Of a stretch of DNA of 64,000 bases, positions 28,906 through 36,119 are shown piece by piece. The first letter of the stretch is position 1. Every line of letters begins with the position of its first letter. This DNA comes from Pseudodesulfovibrio pelocollis (GTDB lineage: Bacteria > Desulfobacterota > Desulfovibrionia > Desulfovibrionales > Desulfovibrionaceae). Below the pieces are notes generated by a model, which did no database searches, had not been told where the DNA came from, and saw only the letters and a program-made list of their open reading frames with translations. The stretch lies in assembly GCF_030282845.1 (NCBI RefSeq), contig NZ_JASTWE010000004.1, positions 1 to 64,000 on the forward strand, in the 5' to 3' direction. The position numbers and the translations under genes were made by a program.

Positions 28906-30144
28906 TTATCCCGTGAAGCGCTTGAACAGGACACAGGCGTTGGTGCCGCCGAAGCCGAAGGAGTTGCTCAGGGCGTACTCGGCCTGCTTTTGTCGCGGGC
29001 CGTCGGCACAGACGTCGAGGTCGCATTCGGGGTCTGGCGTGTCGCGGTTGATGGTGCCGGGGATGATGCCCTCGGCCAGGGTCTTGACCGCGAAGACAGC
29101 CTCCACGCCACCGGCCGCGCCGAGCAGGTGGCCCATCTGGGACTTGTTGGCGCAGATGGCGATGTTGTAGGCGTGGTCGCCGAAGACCTTCTTGATGGCC
29201 CGGGTCTCGCAGAGGTCATTGAGCTTGGTGGAGGTGCCGTGGGCGTTGATGTGGTCGATGGCCGACGGGTCCACCTTGGCCTCGCGGATGGCGGCGGCCA
29301 TGGCCAGGGCCATGCCTGAGCCGTCCTCGGGCGGGGCGGTCATGTGGTAGGCATCGCCGGACGCGCCAAATCCGACCACCTCGGCCAGGATGGTGGCCCC
29401 GCGCGCCTGGGCGTGCTCCAGGGATTCGAGGAGCAGCAGGCCCGCGCCCTCGCCCATGATGAAGCCGGTGCGGTCCGCGTCGAACGGGCGCGACGCCTTC
29501 TCGGGCTCGTCGTTGCGCACCGAGAGCGCCTTCATGGCGTTGAACCCGGCCACGCCGAGCTCCGAGATGGTGGATTCCGCGCCGCCGCAGATCATGACGT
29601 CTGCCCGGCCAATGGCGATGTCGGTATAGGCCGCGCCGATGGCGTGGGTGCCCGAGGCGCAGGCCGTGGTGGTGCAGATGTTCGGCCCCATGGCCCCGGC
29701 CTCGATGGACACCTGCCCGGCGGCCATGTTGGCGATGAGGATGGGGATGAAGAAGGGCGAGATGCGGCTTGGTCCCTTTTCCAGCAGCTTGCTGTGCATC
29801 TCCTCGATGCTGTGCAGGCCGCCAAGGCCGACGCCGATGATGGTTCCGGCCCGGTCCTTCTCGGATTCGGGGATGGACCACCCGGCGTCGCGAAAGAGCA
29901 TCTTGCAGGCGCAGACCGCGAACTGGGTGAAGGTTTCCATGCGCCGGGCTTCCTTCTTGTTGATGTAGATGGTGGGGTCGAAATCCTTGACTTCGCCAGC
30001 GATCTTCGTGTCGTACTCGGCGGTGTCGAATTTCGTGATCAGCCCCACGCCGGACTTGCCAGCCAGAAGATTCTGCCAACTGGTCTCAACGTCGTTGCCA
30101 AGCGGGGAAACGGCCGCGACGCTGGTGACGACAACCCTTTTCAT
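28906..30144 (-). CDS. fabF: Beta-ketoacyl-ACP synthase II
   Basis: 412 aa, condensing enzyme for fatty-acid elongation. The catalytic triad is the cysteine in TTACASGTHAIG, the histidine in NAHGTSTKLND and the histidine in NKSQMGHLLGAAGG. The N-terminus RVVVTSVAAVSPLGND and C-terminus NSFGFGGTNACVLF are typical. Cys-His-His identifies KAS I/II rather than FabH. It follows acpP, with a hairpin in the 105-bp gap. The ribosome site is weak. Confidence 0.95.
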   Translation of the reverse strand: MKRVVVTSVAAVSPLGNDVETSWQNLLAGKSGVGLITKFDTAEYDTKIAGEVKDFDPTIYINKKEARRMETFTQFAVCACKMLFRDAGWSIPESEKDRAGTIIGVGLGGLHSIEEMHSKLLEKGPSRISPFFIPILIANMAAGQVSIEAGAMGPNICTTTACASGTHAIGAAYTDIAIGRADVMICGGAESTISELGVAGFNAMKALSVRNDEPEKASRPFDADRTGFIMGEGAGLLLLESLEHAQARGATILAEVVGFGASGDAYHMTAPPEDGSGMALAMAAAIREAKVDPSAIDHINAHGTSTKLNDLCETRAIKKVFGDHAYNIAICANKSQMGHLLGAAGGVEAVFAVKTLAEGIIPGTINRDTPDPECDLDVCADGPRQKQAEYALSNSFGFGGTNACVLFKRFTG

Positions 30145-30171
30145 AATGGATATCCGTGCTGTCTGCGTTTC

Positions 30172-30219
30172 AAAAAAGATAAGAGGAGCGCCTTACACCA
30201 ATGTGTGCATAAGACGCTC
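30172..30219 (-). terminator. Intra-operon hairpin between acpP and fabF
   Basis: On the minus strand GAGCGTCTTA / TAAGGCGCTC (30219-30210 and 30195-30186, one G-T pair) is followed 8 nt later by TTTTTT. It may be a partial terminator or an RNA-stability element that keeps acpP transcripts more abundant than fabF. Confidence 0.45.
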
Positions 30220-30249
30220 TCGTGATTCGTCGCGTTTGGTCCGGGCCGG

Positions 30250-30486
30250 TTAGCCCACGGCCTTTTCAATGTGGGCGATGGCGTCCTGGACCTTGATGAT
30301 CTTCTGCGCCTGCTCGTCGTCGATCTCCAGGTCGAATTCCTCTTCCATGGCCATGATCAGTTCGGTCAGGTCCAGGGAATCCGCGCCCAGATCCTCGACA
30401 AAGGCGGCGCCATCGACAACTTCATCGGCGCTCACGCCAAGCTGCTCCACAATGATCTCTTTGACTTTTGCGGCTACGTCGGACAT
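30250..30486 (-). CDS. acpP: Acyl carrier protein
   Basis: 78 aa, acidic four-helix carrier. The phosphopantetheine site is the serine in [18 protein letters not shown]. The N-terminus [18 protein letters not shown] is typical. ATG 30486 follows TTGGAGGAAACC, a strong ribosome site; an in-frame ATG four codons upstream lies inside that site and is rejected. It lies between fabG and fabF, as in many bacteria. It carries growing acyl chains for FabF, FabH and PlsX. Confidence 0.96.
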   Translation of the reverse strand: MSDVAAKVKEIIVEQLGVSADEVVDGAAFVEDLGADSLDLTELIMAMEEEFDLEIDDEQAQKIIKVQDAIAHIEKAVG

Positions 30487-30524
30487 GGTTTCCTCCAATA
30501 CGATTGTTTTTTGTTTTATTTCAA

Positions 30525-31268
30525 TTACATATACATGCCGCCGTTGACCCCGAGCACCTGACCGGTGATGTACCCGGCACCTGGCCCGGCGAGGAAGGAG
30601 ACGGCGGCGGCGATGTCCTCGGACTGCCCGAGGGTATTGAGCGGAATCTGCGCGAGCATGGACTGGACCACGGCCTCGGGCAGTTGGTCGGTCATATCGG
30701 TCTGGATGAACCCCGGGGCCACGGCGTTGACCGTGATGCTGCGTCCGGCCAGTTCGCGGGCGGCGGACTTGGTCAGGCCGATGAGCCCGGCCTTGGCCGC
30801 ACAGTAGTTGGCCTGGCCCGCGTTGCCCATCTGGCCCACGATGCTGGTGATGTTGATGATGCGGCCGAAGCGCTGCTTGCCCATGATCTTGGAGGCTTCC
30901 TTGAGAAAGGCGAAGCAGCCGGTGAGGTTGATGCGCAGGACCGTGTCCCAGTCCTCGTCCTTCATGCGCATCATCAGGCCGTCGCGGGTGATGCCCGCGT
31001 TGTTGACCAGCACCTCAAGGGTGGCCTTGCCCTTGATCTCGTCCCTGAAGAACCCGGCAATGGCGTCGCGGTCGCCGGAATCGAGCCGGAAGGCCCGGGC
31101 CTTTCCGCCGTCCGCCTCGATGGCGGCCACGACCTTGTCCGCCTCCTCGGGGCGGCTGACATAGGTCAGAAAAACCTCGAATCCGTCGCTGGCCAGCCGC
31201 TCGGCCACCTTGCGGCCGATACCGCGTGAACCGCCGGTAACCAGGGCGACTCTGGGAAGATCACTCAT
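30525..31268 (-). CDS. fabG: 3-oxoacyl-ACP reductase
   Basis: About 247 aa, short-chain dehydrogenase. The NADPH motif is [16 protein letters not shown] near the N-terminus and [10 protein letters not shown] follows. The catalytic serine is in [12 protein letters not shown], and Tyr-Lys are in [22 protein letters not shown] at the C-terminus is usual. The ribosome site ATGAGGT favours ATG 31268; ATG 31274 would give two more residues. A candidate internal promoter is at 31305-31332. It is the reduction step of each elongation round. Confidence 0.95.
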   Translation of the reverse strand: MSDLPRVALVTGGSRGIGRKVAERLASDGFEVFLTYVSRPEEADKVVAAIEADGGKARAFRLDSGDRDAIAGFFRDEIKGKATLEVLVNNAGITRDGLMMRMKDEDWDTVLRINLTGCFAFLKEASKIMGKQRFGRIINITSIVGQMGNAGQANYCAAKAGLIGLTKSAARELAGRSITVNAVAPGFIQTDMTDQLPEAVVQSMLAQIPLNTLGQSEDIAAAVSFLAGPGAGYITGQVLGVNGGMYM

Positions 31269-31304
31269 CGACATACCTCATGGTTGGCTCGTTGGTCAGC
31301 CCCC

Positions 31305-31332
31305 AATATACCAATCCCGACCGGACTGCAAA
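31305..31332 (-). promoter_or_regulatory. Candidate internal promoter for fabG-acpP-fabF
   Basis: On the minus strand TTTGCA (31332-31327), a 16-bp spacer and TATATT (31310-31305) lie in the 157-bp fabH-fabG gap, the largest within the operon. Confidence 0.42.
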
Positions 31333-31425
31333 CACTTGGGGGCGCAGGGTCCGGGGTATGCCACGACGCTTCCGCGCGGGCATGACCGGCAGATGACGAT
31401 CACGCAACCGGCCGGTGACGCCTGC

Positions 31426-32415
31426 CTAGAACTGGACAAGCATGGCGCCCCAGGTGAAGCCGCCGCCAAAGGTGGGCACAAGCACCCGGTGGCCCGGCTT
31501 GATCACGCCCAGGTCCAGCGCCTCGGACAGGGCCACGGGCACCGAGGCGGCCGAGGTGTTGCCGTACCTGTCCACATTGGAGAAGACGCGCTCAAGGGGA
31601 ATCCCGAGCTTGCGGCCCACGGCATCGATGATGCGCCAGTTGGCCTGATGGGGGATGAGCACATCCACATCGGCGCTGGTCATGCCGTGCCGGGTCAGCA
31701 GCGTCTCGCTGATGCTGGTCATATGGCGCACGGCGTGCTTGAACACCTCGCGCCCCTGGAACTCGACGAAATATTCCTCGCCCACGGACTGGCCCAGCTT
31801 GTAGGAGATGGCCGAGCCGCCGCCGCGCACGGTGAGCAGGTCGCCCAGGGCTCCGTCCGCGCCGAGCATGATGTCCACCACCCTCGGGGTCTCGTCCGCA
31901 TCGCCGCTGGTGAGTACGGCCGCGCCAGCCGCATCGCCGAAGAGGACGCAGGTGGCTCGGTCCTCCCAGTTGACCCGGCTGGTGACCACCTCGGCGGCCA
32001 CCACCAGCACCCTGGCCGAGGGATTCAGGGCCACATAGCCCCGCGCCGTCTCCATGGCGTAGAGAAACCCGGAGCAGGCGGCCTGCACGTCGAGGCACAT
32101 CTGGCCCACGATGCCCAGCTTCTCCTGGAGCACGCAGGCGGCCGAGGGAATGGCGTAGTCCGGGGTGAAGGTGGCGAAGACGATGTGGGTCAACTCCGAG
32201 GGCTCCAGGCCCGCCGAGGCCAGCGCCTTGCGCGCAGCCACAAGGCCCAGGTCCGAGGAGGTTTCACCCTCGGCCACGATATGGCGCTGCTTGATGCCGG
32301 TGCGGGTGGTGATCCACTCGTCTGTGGTATCGACGATCTTTTCGAGGTCCGCGTTGGTCAGCACGCGCTCGGGCGCGTAGTGGCCGAAACCCCGGATGAT
32401 GAAATTGGTGTGCAT
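31426..32415 (-). CDS. fabH: Beta-ketoacyl-ACP synthase III
   Basis: 329 aa, initiates fatty-acid synthesis from acetyl-CoA and malonyl-ACP. The triad is the cysteine in VQAACSGFLYAM, the histidine in LIPHQANWRIIDAVG and the asparagine in YGNTSAASVPVALSEA. ITTRTGIKQRHI is the usual N-terminal motif. The ATG at 32415 has no clear Shine-Dalgarno sequence, so the start could be a few codons off. It lies 88 bp downstream of plsX. Confidence 0.94.
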   Translation of the reverse strand: MHTNFIIRGFGHYAPERVLTNADLEKIVDTTDEWITTRTGIKQRHIVAEGETSSDLGLVAARKALASAGLEPSELTHIVFATFTPDYAIPSAACVLQEKLGIVGQMCLDVQAACSGFLYAMETARGYVALNPSARVLVVAAEVVTSRVNWEDRATCVLFGDAAGAAVLTSGDADETPRVVDIMLGADGALGDLLTVRGGGSAISYKLGQSVGEEYFVEFQGREVFKHAVRHMTSISETLLTRHGMTSADVDVLIPHQANWRIIDAVGRKLGIPLERVFSNVDRYGNTSAASVPVALSEALDLGVIKPGHRVLVPTFGGGFTWGAMLVQF

Positions 32416-32503
32416 AGGTGGGTGGTGTAAGCGTTTGGTCTCCCCGGGTCAAGCGGCGCGACCCGGAGCCCTCGCCCCGGCCGCAGCCCGTCCGGGGTTT
32501 GCG

Positions 32504-33562
32504 TCAGGCCGCGTCCTTGGAAGTCTTCTCGAATTTCCCGGCCAGCCCGCTGTGGGCGGCCAGCCCCTCGGCCAGGTGTTCGTGCATCTTGTTGCGCACG
32601 CTGGTGGCGGCCATCCTGATGGCGTTGACAATGGCCAGCTCGTTGGACTTGCCGTGGCAGACCACCACAATGCCCTTGAGGCCGAGCAGCGGCGCGCCGC
32701 CGTACTCGGCGTAGTCGACCATCTTCTTGAACCGCCCGAAGGCGCGGATGGAAAGCAGGGTGCCCAGCCTGGAGAGCCAGCTCGACTTGAGCTGCTTCCT
32801 GAGGATGTTGCTCATGGACTTGGCCAGCCCCTCGGACAGCTTGAGGGCCACGTTGCCCACAAAGCCGTCGCAGACCACCACGTCCACATCGCCGGTGAAG
32901 ATGTCGCGTCCCTCCACATTGCCGATGAAGCGCAGGTCGGACTGGCGCATCAGCTCGAAGGTGTCGCGCACGATGGCGTTGCCCTTGCCCTCCTCCTCGC
33001 CGATGGAGAGCAGCCCCACGGCCGGGTTGGCCACGCCGAGCACGCACCGGGAGAGCACGTCGGCCATCAGGCCGAACTGGAGCAGGTGCAGGGGCTTGGA
33101 GTCCACGTTGGCGCCCACGTCGATGAGCACCACCGGATTCTTCTCGGTGGGCATGATGCCCGCCAGGGCCGGGCGCATGACGCCCTTGATGCGGCCGAGC
33201 ACGAACATGCCGCAGGCCACGGTGGCCCCGGAGTTGCCCGCGCTGACCACGCCGTCGGCCCCGCCCTCGGTCACGCAGCGGCAGGCCACCTGGATGGACG
33301 AGTCCTTCTTGCGCCGCAGCGCGTCCGAAGGCTTGTCATCCATCTCGACGACCTGCGATGCGGGCATGACGGTGATGTCCAGCCCGGCGGTGTTGAGCCC
33401 GGAAAGCTCGCTCTCGATGCGCGCCGCGTCGCCCACCAGGACGATGGCGATGCCGTCTCGCGCGGCCTCGACCGCAGCGGGCACGACAACCTGGGGGCCG
33501 AAATCGCCCCCCATGGCATCCACGGCGATGCGCGGAGCGATATTCGTCCCGGTGCTAGGCAT
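32504..33562 (-). CDS. plsX: Phosphate acyltransferase PlsX
   Basis: 352 aa. It makes acyl-phosphate from acyl-ACP for membrane phospholipid synthesis. Signatures are RIAVDAMGGDFGP near the N-terminus, VSAGNSGATVACGMFVLGRI, LIDVGANVDSKP, VDVVVCDGFVGNVALKLSEG and GGAPLLGLKGIVVVCHG. The start overlaps the rpmF 3' end by 8 bp. The order rpmF-plsX-fabH-fabG-acpP-fabF is a classic ribosome-lipid operon that links translation capacity to membrane supply. Confidence 0.95.
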   Translation of the reverse strand: MPSTGTNIAPRIAVDAMGGDFGPQVVVPAAVEAARDGIAIVLVGDAARIESELSGLNTAGLDITVMPASQVVEMDDKPSDALRRKKDSSIQVACRCVTEGGADGVVSAGNSGATVACGMFVLGRIKGVMRPALAGIMPTEKNPVVLIDVGANVDSKPLHLLQFGLMADVLSRCVLGVANPAVGLLSIGEEEGKGNAIVRDTFELMRQSDLRFIGNVEGRDIFTGDVDVVVCDGFVGNVALKLSEGLAKSMSNILRKQLKSSWLSRLGTLLSIRAFGRFKKMVDYAEYGGAPLLGLKGIVVVCHGKSNELAIVNAIRMAATSVRNKMHEHLAEGLAAHSGLAGKFEKTSKDAA

Positions 33563-33734
33563 CGTCGCCGCTGACGACCTGACGACCCTTGTAGTTGCCG
33601 CACACGGAACAGGCGCGGTGAGGAAGGTTGGGCTCGCCGCACTCGCAGTAGACGACGTTGGGAACGGCCACGTGATCGTGGGACCGGCGCATGCCCTTGC
33701 GGGAGCGGGAAGTCCGTTTCTTGGGAACTGCCAT
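33555..33734 (-). CDS. rpmF: 50S ribosomal protein L32
   Basis: 59 aa. MAVPKKRTSRSRKGMRRSHD is the L32 N-terminus. Two CxxC pairs (CECGEPNLPHRACSVC pattern: C-x-C and C-x-x-C) indicate the zinc-binding C+ form. An upstream in-frame extension is rejected because L32 always starts at this MAVPKK. It is co-transcribed with yceD upstream and overlaps plsX. Confidence 0.96.
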   Translation of the reverse strand: MAVPKKRTSRSRKGMRRSHDHVAVPNVVYCECGEPNLPHRACSVCGNYKGRQVVSGDDA

Positions 33735-33814
33735 GATGTATACCTCGCTAAAAACTGGTTGTGGTCGTATTAGTGCAGGGCGTCCCGGCTGGCAAGGGCC
33801 AATTGCCCGGGTCG

Positions 33815-34336
33815 CTACTTTATCTTCAAGGAACGGAAGACCGCAAGACGTTCGTCGCCCTCGTCGTCGGCGCAGGCGCAGGCCTCGGCGTTGCGGTCCG
33901 CCCCGCAGCCGGGGCACACGCCCCGGCACGACTCGTCGCACAGGGGCTTGACCGGCAGGGCCAGAGCGAACTCCTCCCACAGCAGCGCGCCCATGTCGAG
34001 CTGCAATTCCCCGCCATGCTCGCGCACCCGGGGTTCCTCGCCCTCGCCGCCCTCCTCGCCGGGCAACTCCTCGAAGAGGTCGTAGCCGGTGTCGATGGCA
34101 AACTCGAAGTCGGCAGCACAACGGTCGCAGGGCAGGAAGACCGAGCCCTTGAGGGTCCCGCGCACCAGCGCTCCCCCAGCCTGGGGCTGGATCGTGTACA
34201 CGGCCACGAGGTCGCGCCCGGGCTTCACGCGCAGGGAATACGTCTCGCACCCCTCACGCCAAAGCGTCTGGTCGTCGAAGACAAAATCCCTGCCGTGGGC
34301 GGGAATGTCGCTGATGGTAATCCAGTGTTCCTGCAT
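33815..34336 (-). CDS. yceD: YceD/DUF177 family protein (23S rRNA accumulation protein)
   Basis: 173 aa. DUF177 proteins are almost always encoded next to rpmF and are linked to 23S rRNA accumulation. Key features are [20 protein letters not shown] in the middle, an acidic stretch (about 105-120), and the C-terminal cysteine cluster [23 protein letters not shown], probably zinc-binding. The start ATG 34336 follows GGAGGACACA; an upstream in-frame start at 34432 lies in the promoter. It is the first gene of the operon. Confidence 0.88.
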   Translation of the reverse strand: MQEHWITISDIPAHGRDFVFDDQTLWREGCETYSLRVKPGRDLVAVYTIQPQAGGALVRGTLKGSVFLPCDRCAADFEFAIDTGYDLFEELPGEEGGEGEEPRVREHGGELQLDMGALLWEEFALALPVKPLCDESCRGVCPGCGADRNAEACACADDEGDERLAVFRSLKIK

Positions 34337-34386
34337 TGTGTCCTCCGCCCGATGGCCGGAGATTCCGGCGCGGGCAACCGATGCTT

Positions 34387-34414
34387 CGTATATGGGAACT
34401 TTTTCCCTTGTCAA
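34387..34414 (-). promoter_or_regulatory. Strong promoter of the yceD-rpmF-plsX-fab operon
   Basis: On the minus strand a perfect TTGACA (34414-34409), a 16-bp spacer and TATACG (34392-34387) give a leader of about 45 nt before yceD. It is back-to-back with the rpmB promoter region. Confidence 0.65.
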
Positions 34415-34425
34415 GAAAAAACCCC

Positions 34426-34454
34426 TTGCCATTTGGTCTTCAACTGGGTAAAGA
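34426..34454 (+). promoter_or_regulatory. Candidate rpmB promoter
   Basis: TTGCCA (34426-34431), a 17-bp spacer and TAAAGA (34449-34454) lie about 90 bp before the rpmB ATG. The -35 is good and the -10 is weak. Confidence 0.35.
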
Positions 34455-34545
34455 ATCTCTCCCGCTGCACGGAGGGTTCAGGCTCGGCGGCGGCGGTGAA
34501 GCAAAATTTTTCCAACGATTCATGCAGAGTACCCAGGAGGTCGCC

Positions 34546-34758
34546 ATGTCCCAGGTTTGCGATATATGCGGTAAGGGCCCCCAGACCGGCCACAACGTCA
34601 GCCACTCCCACATCAAGACCAAGCGCCGCTTCATGCCCAACTTGCAGAAGGTGCGTCATCAGCTTGAGTCCGGCCAGGTGGTCAGCGTCAAGGCCTGCAC
34701 CCGCTGCATCCGCAGCGGCGCCATCATCAAGCCCGTGGTCAAGAAGGCCGAAGCCTAA
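34546..34758 (+). CDS. rpmB: 50S ribosomal protein L28
   Basis: 70 aa. [20 protein letters not shown] and [14 protein letters not shown] are L28 signatures. The two cysteine pairs CxxC (CDIC and CTRC) show the zinc-binding C+ form. The start at 34546 follows CAGGAGG. Longer in-frame readings upstream cross the promoter region and are rejected. It is monocistronic with a strong terminator. Confidence 0.96.
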   Translation: MSQVCDICGKGPQTGHNVSHSHIKTKRRFMPNLQKVRHQLESGQVVSVKACTRCIRSGAIIKPVVKKAEA

Positions 34759-34785
34759 CCCAAAAGCCACACAAATGCACCCAGC

Positions 34786-34817
34786 GCTGCCGCCGATTCC
34801 TCGGCGGCAGCTTTTTT
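34786..34817 (+). terminator. Rho-independent terminator of rpmB
   Basis: Perfect 11-bp stem GCTGCCGCCGA / TCGGCGGCAGC with a TTCC loop and TTTTTT directly after it, 27 bp past the rpmB stop. Confidence 0.93.
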
Positions 34818-34846
34818 GCGTTTCAGCACCCTGCCAAGACACAGCC

Positions 34847-34897
34847 TTGTGCAAAACTACGCAACCCGACCCGGCAACATGCTGCACTTTTGCACAA
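34847..34897. promoter_or_regulatory. Inverted TTGTGCAAAA pair, probable enhancer-protein sites
   Basis: TTGTGCAAAA (34847-34856) and its exact inverse TTTTGCACAA (34888-34897) have centres 41 bp apart, about four helical turns. They sit 50-100 bp upstream of the sigma-54 promoter, the usual place for upstream activator sites. Confidence 0.55.
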
Positions 34898-34947
34898 TTC
34901 GCACCCAGGCAGAAAACACAATTCGCTGTTTTTGTTGGGTTAAAAAC

Positions 34948-34965
34948 TTGGCACGCCTCCTGCTA
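34948..34965 (+). promoter_or_regulatory. Sigma-54 promoter
   Basis: TTGGCAC-N5-CTGCT: -24 GG at 34950-34951 and -12 GC at 34962-34963 with the required 10 bp between. Only one core base (C for T) departs from TGGCAC-N5-TTGCW. Predicted start about 34975. The next convincing gene on this strand is about 900 bp away. Confidence 0.7.
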
Positions 34966-34974
34966 ACTTGAGAA

Positions 34975-35124
34975 CAACAGGGCGAAACCGTTGTGACCGA
35001 TGATTCCGAAGCAGCAAGGGATAAACCGGCACAAGCCCGGAATACGATTTTCTCTACAGCGTAGCAGCGCGACACCTCCCCCTTGTGAAGAGCCCCCTGC
35101 CGTCTCAGTCCCGGCAGGGGGCTC
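34975..35124 (+). ncRNA. Candidate small RNA from the sigma-54 promoter
   Basis: About 150 nt between the predicted sigma-54 start and a perfect 13-bp hairpin (35090-35102 with 35112-35124). No credible open frame with a ribosome site is seen in it. The hairpin lacks a T-run, so it may be an attenuator, a processing site or just a stable 3' end. The call is an inference from promoter plus hairpin. Confidence 0.3.
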
Positions 35125-35868
35125 GCCGCTTGGGGGTCGGGCCGCCGCCCGCGTCTCAAGGTCCTCCCGACCAATCGCCCCCCTCGACTTGTGACATCGC
35201 CACCTCCAGACAATCATTGTGCCAAAACGAGCACAGTCGTGCAAAACCGTGTTACTGATGCGATTATTTGCATTCCTTTGGCAGGAGCCTATCGTGCAAT
35301 CGAGTCAAAGGAGTGCGGACCACGATGCAATACGCGACAAACAGACGGGGAACGGCCGCCGGGGCCGGACCCGCCACCCCGATCCGGGCTGGTGGACCGT
35401 CTTGCCTCGCGTTGCGTCCCGGGCTGATCGTTGCCCGCCCACCTCTCCATCAAACACTCCTGTCGAGCCTGCCCTCCCCCCGGGCCACGAACCACGACAA
35501 CCTGAGAAGCCAGTTCCTCGGGCCGCGCATCGCGGCCTGGCGACTCTGACTGACGCGCCATGGGAATCAGGTCTGGTCCCCTTCATACCCCGCCCCGCAG
35601 AGCAGCCACACGGCCCGTCAAGCCACGGCCCTCGCTCCGGGAGAGGACACCACACCCGGCAAAGCCTAGGCTTGCGCCCTTGCGTCCGGCCCGCTGGCCG
35701 GACCTTTCCCTGAATACGATCCCGACCCTTTTCCTGTCTGCCCCTGCACCAGCCCCGCGCCACGCGCGTGGCTGTCGGCCAGGGGCGGCTTTCATGCGCC
35801 CTTTTTCCAGACAACCCAGGATACGTCCCGCCCATGCGGGATGCTCAATACCGTCAGAGGAGGTGTGA
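35125..35868 (+). other. 744-bp gene-poor region upstream of the fdh genes
   Basis: No convincing gene. It holds a second pair of GTGCAAAAC motifs (TTGTGCCAAAAC at 35217-35228, GTGCAAAAC at 35239-35247), with a poor sigma-54-like element at 35282-35299. There is a 74-codon open frame at 35325-35549 with an AAAGGAG site 11 nt before it but atypical codon use. Several palindromes follow: AAGCCTAGGCTT (35662-35673), an 8-bp hairpin (35684-35703), GCCACGCGCGTGGC (35759-35772) and TCCCGC-CCAT-GCGGGA (35826-35841), just ahead of the next ribosome site. This may be a long structured leader of the fdh operon. Confidence 0.4.
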
Positions 35869-36093
35869 GTGTTTTTGTCAACCGGCACAACAGACGCGTC
35901 ATCTTTGCACACGGCCGCGCCGCCCCCGTTTTCCGGACTGGGGCACGCGCTGGAGGCAGCGGAGGTCATCGCCCTGGCCATGCGTCCCCACTGGGATGTC
36001 CATGACCAACCCGAGGCGATACCCATCCCGCCGCCCAAGGCGCACGGCTACGGCCTGCTGCTCGCCCTGAGCCGCGAGATCCGCGGAAGATGA
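35869..36093 (+). CDS. Small hypothetical protein preceding fdhA
   Basis: 74 aa, GTG start with AGAGGAGG 5 nt upstream, a strong ribosome site. I recognise no family. It has a helical stretch (LGHALEAAEVIALAM), a proline-rich segment (EAIPIPPPKAHGYG) and LLLALSREIRG at the end. There is no twin-arginine motif, so it is not the known formate-dehydrogenase-region Tat target. The stop is 26 bp before fdhA, which suggests co-transcription and perhaps a maturation or regulatory role; that is inferred from position only. Confidence 0.6.
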   Translation: MFLSTGTTDASSLHTAAPPPFSGLGHALEAAEVIALAMRPHWDVHDQPEAIPIPPPKAHGYGLLLALSREIRGR

Positions 36094-36119
36094 CACAACC
36101 GACAACCCGAGGAGTTCCA

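Noticed and set aside
35277-35300. Second sigma-54-like element downstream of the second motif pair
   Set aside because: The 10-bp spacing holds only with a CAGGAG -24 box that lacks the usual TGGCAC, so it is too weak to list.
35325-35549. 74-aa open frame with AAAGGAG upstream
   Set aside because: Codon use is unlike the rest of the window, with rare AGA/CGG/GGA codons, and the ribosome spacing of 11 nt is long. No domain is recognised.
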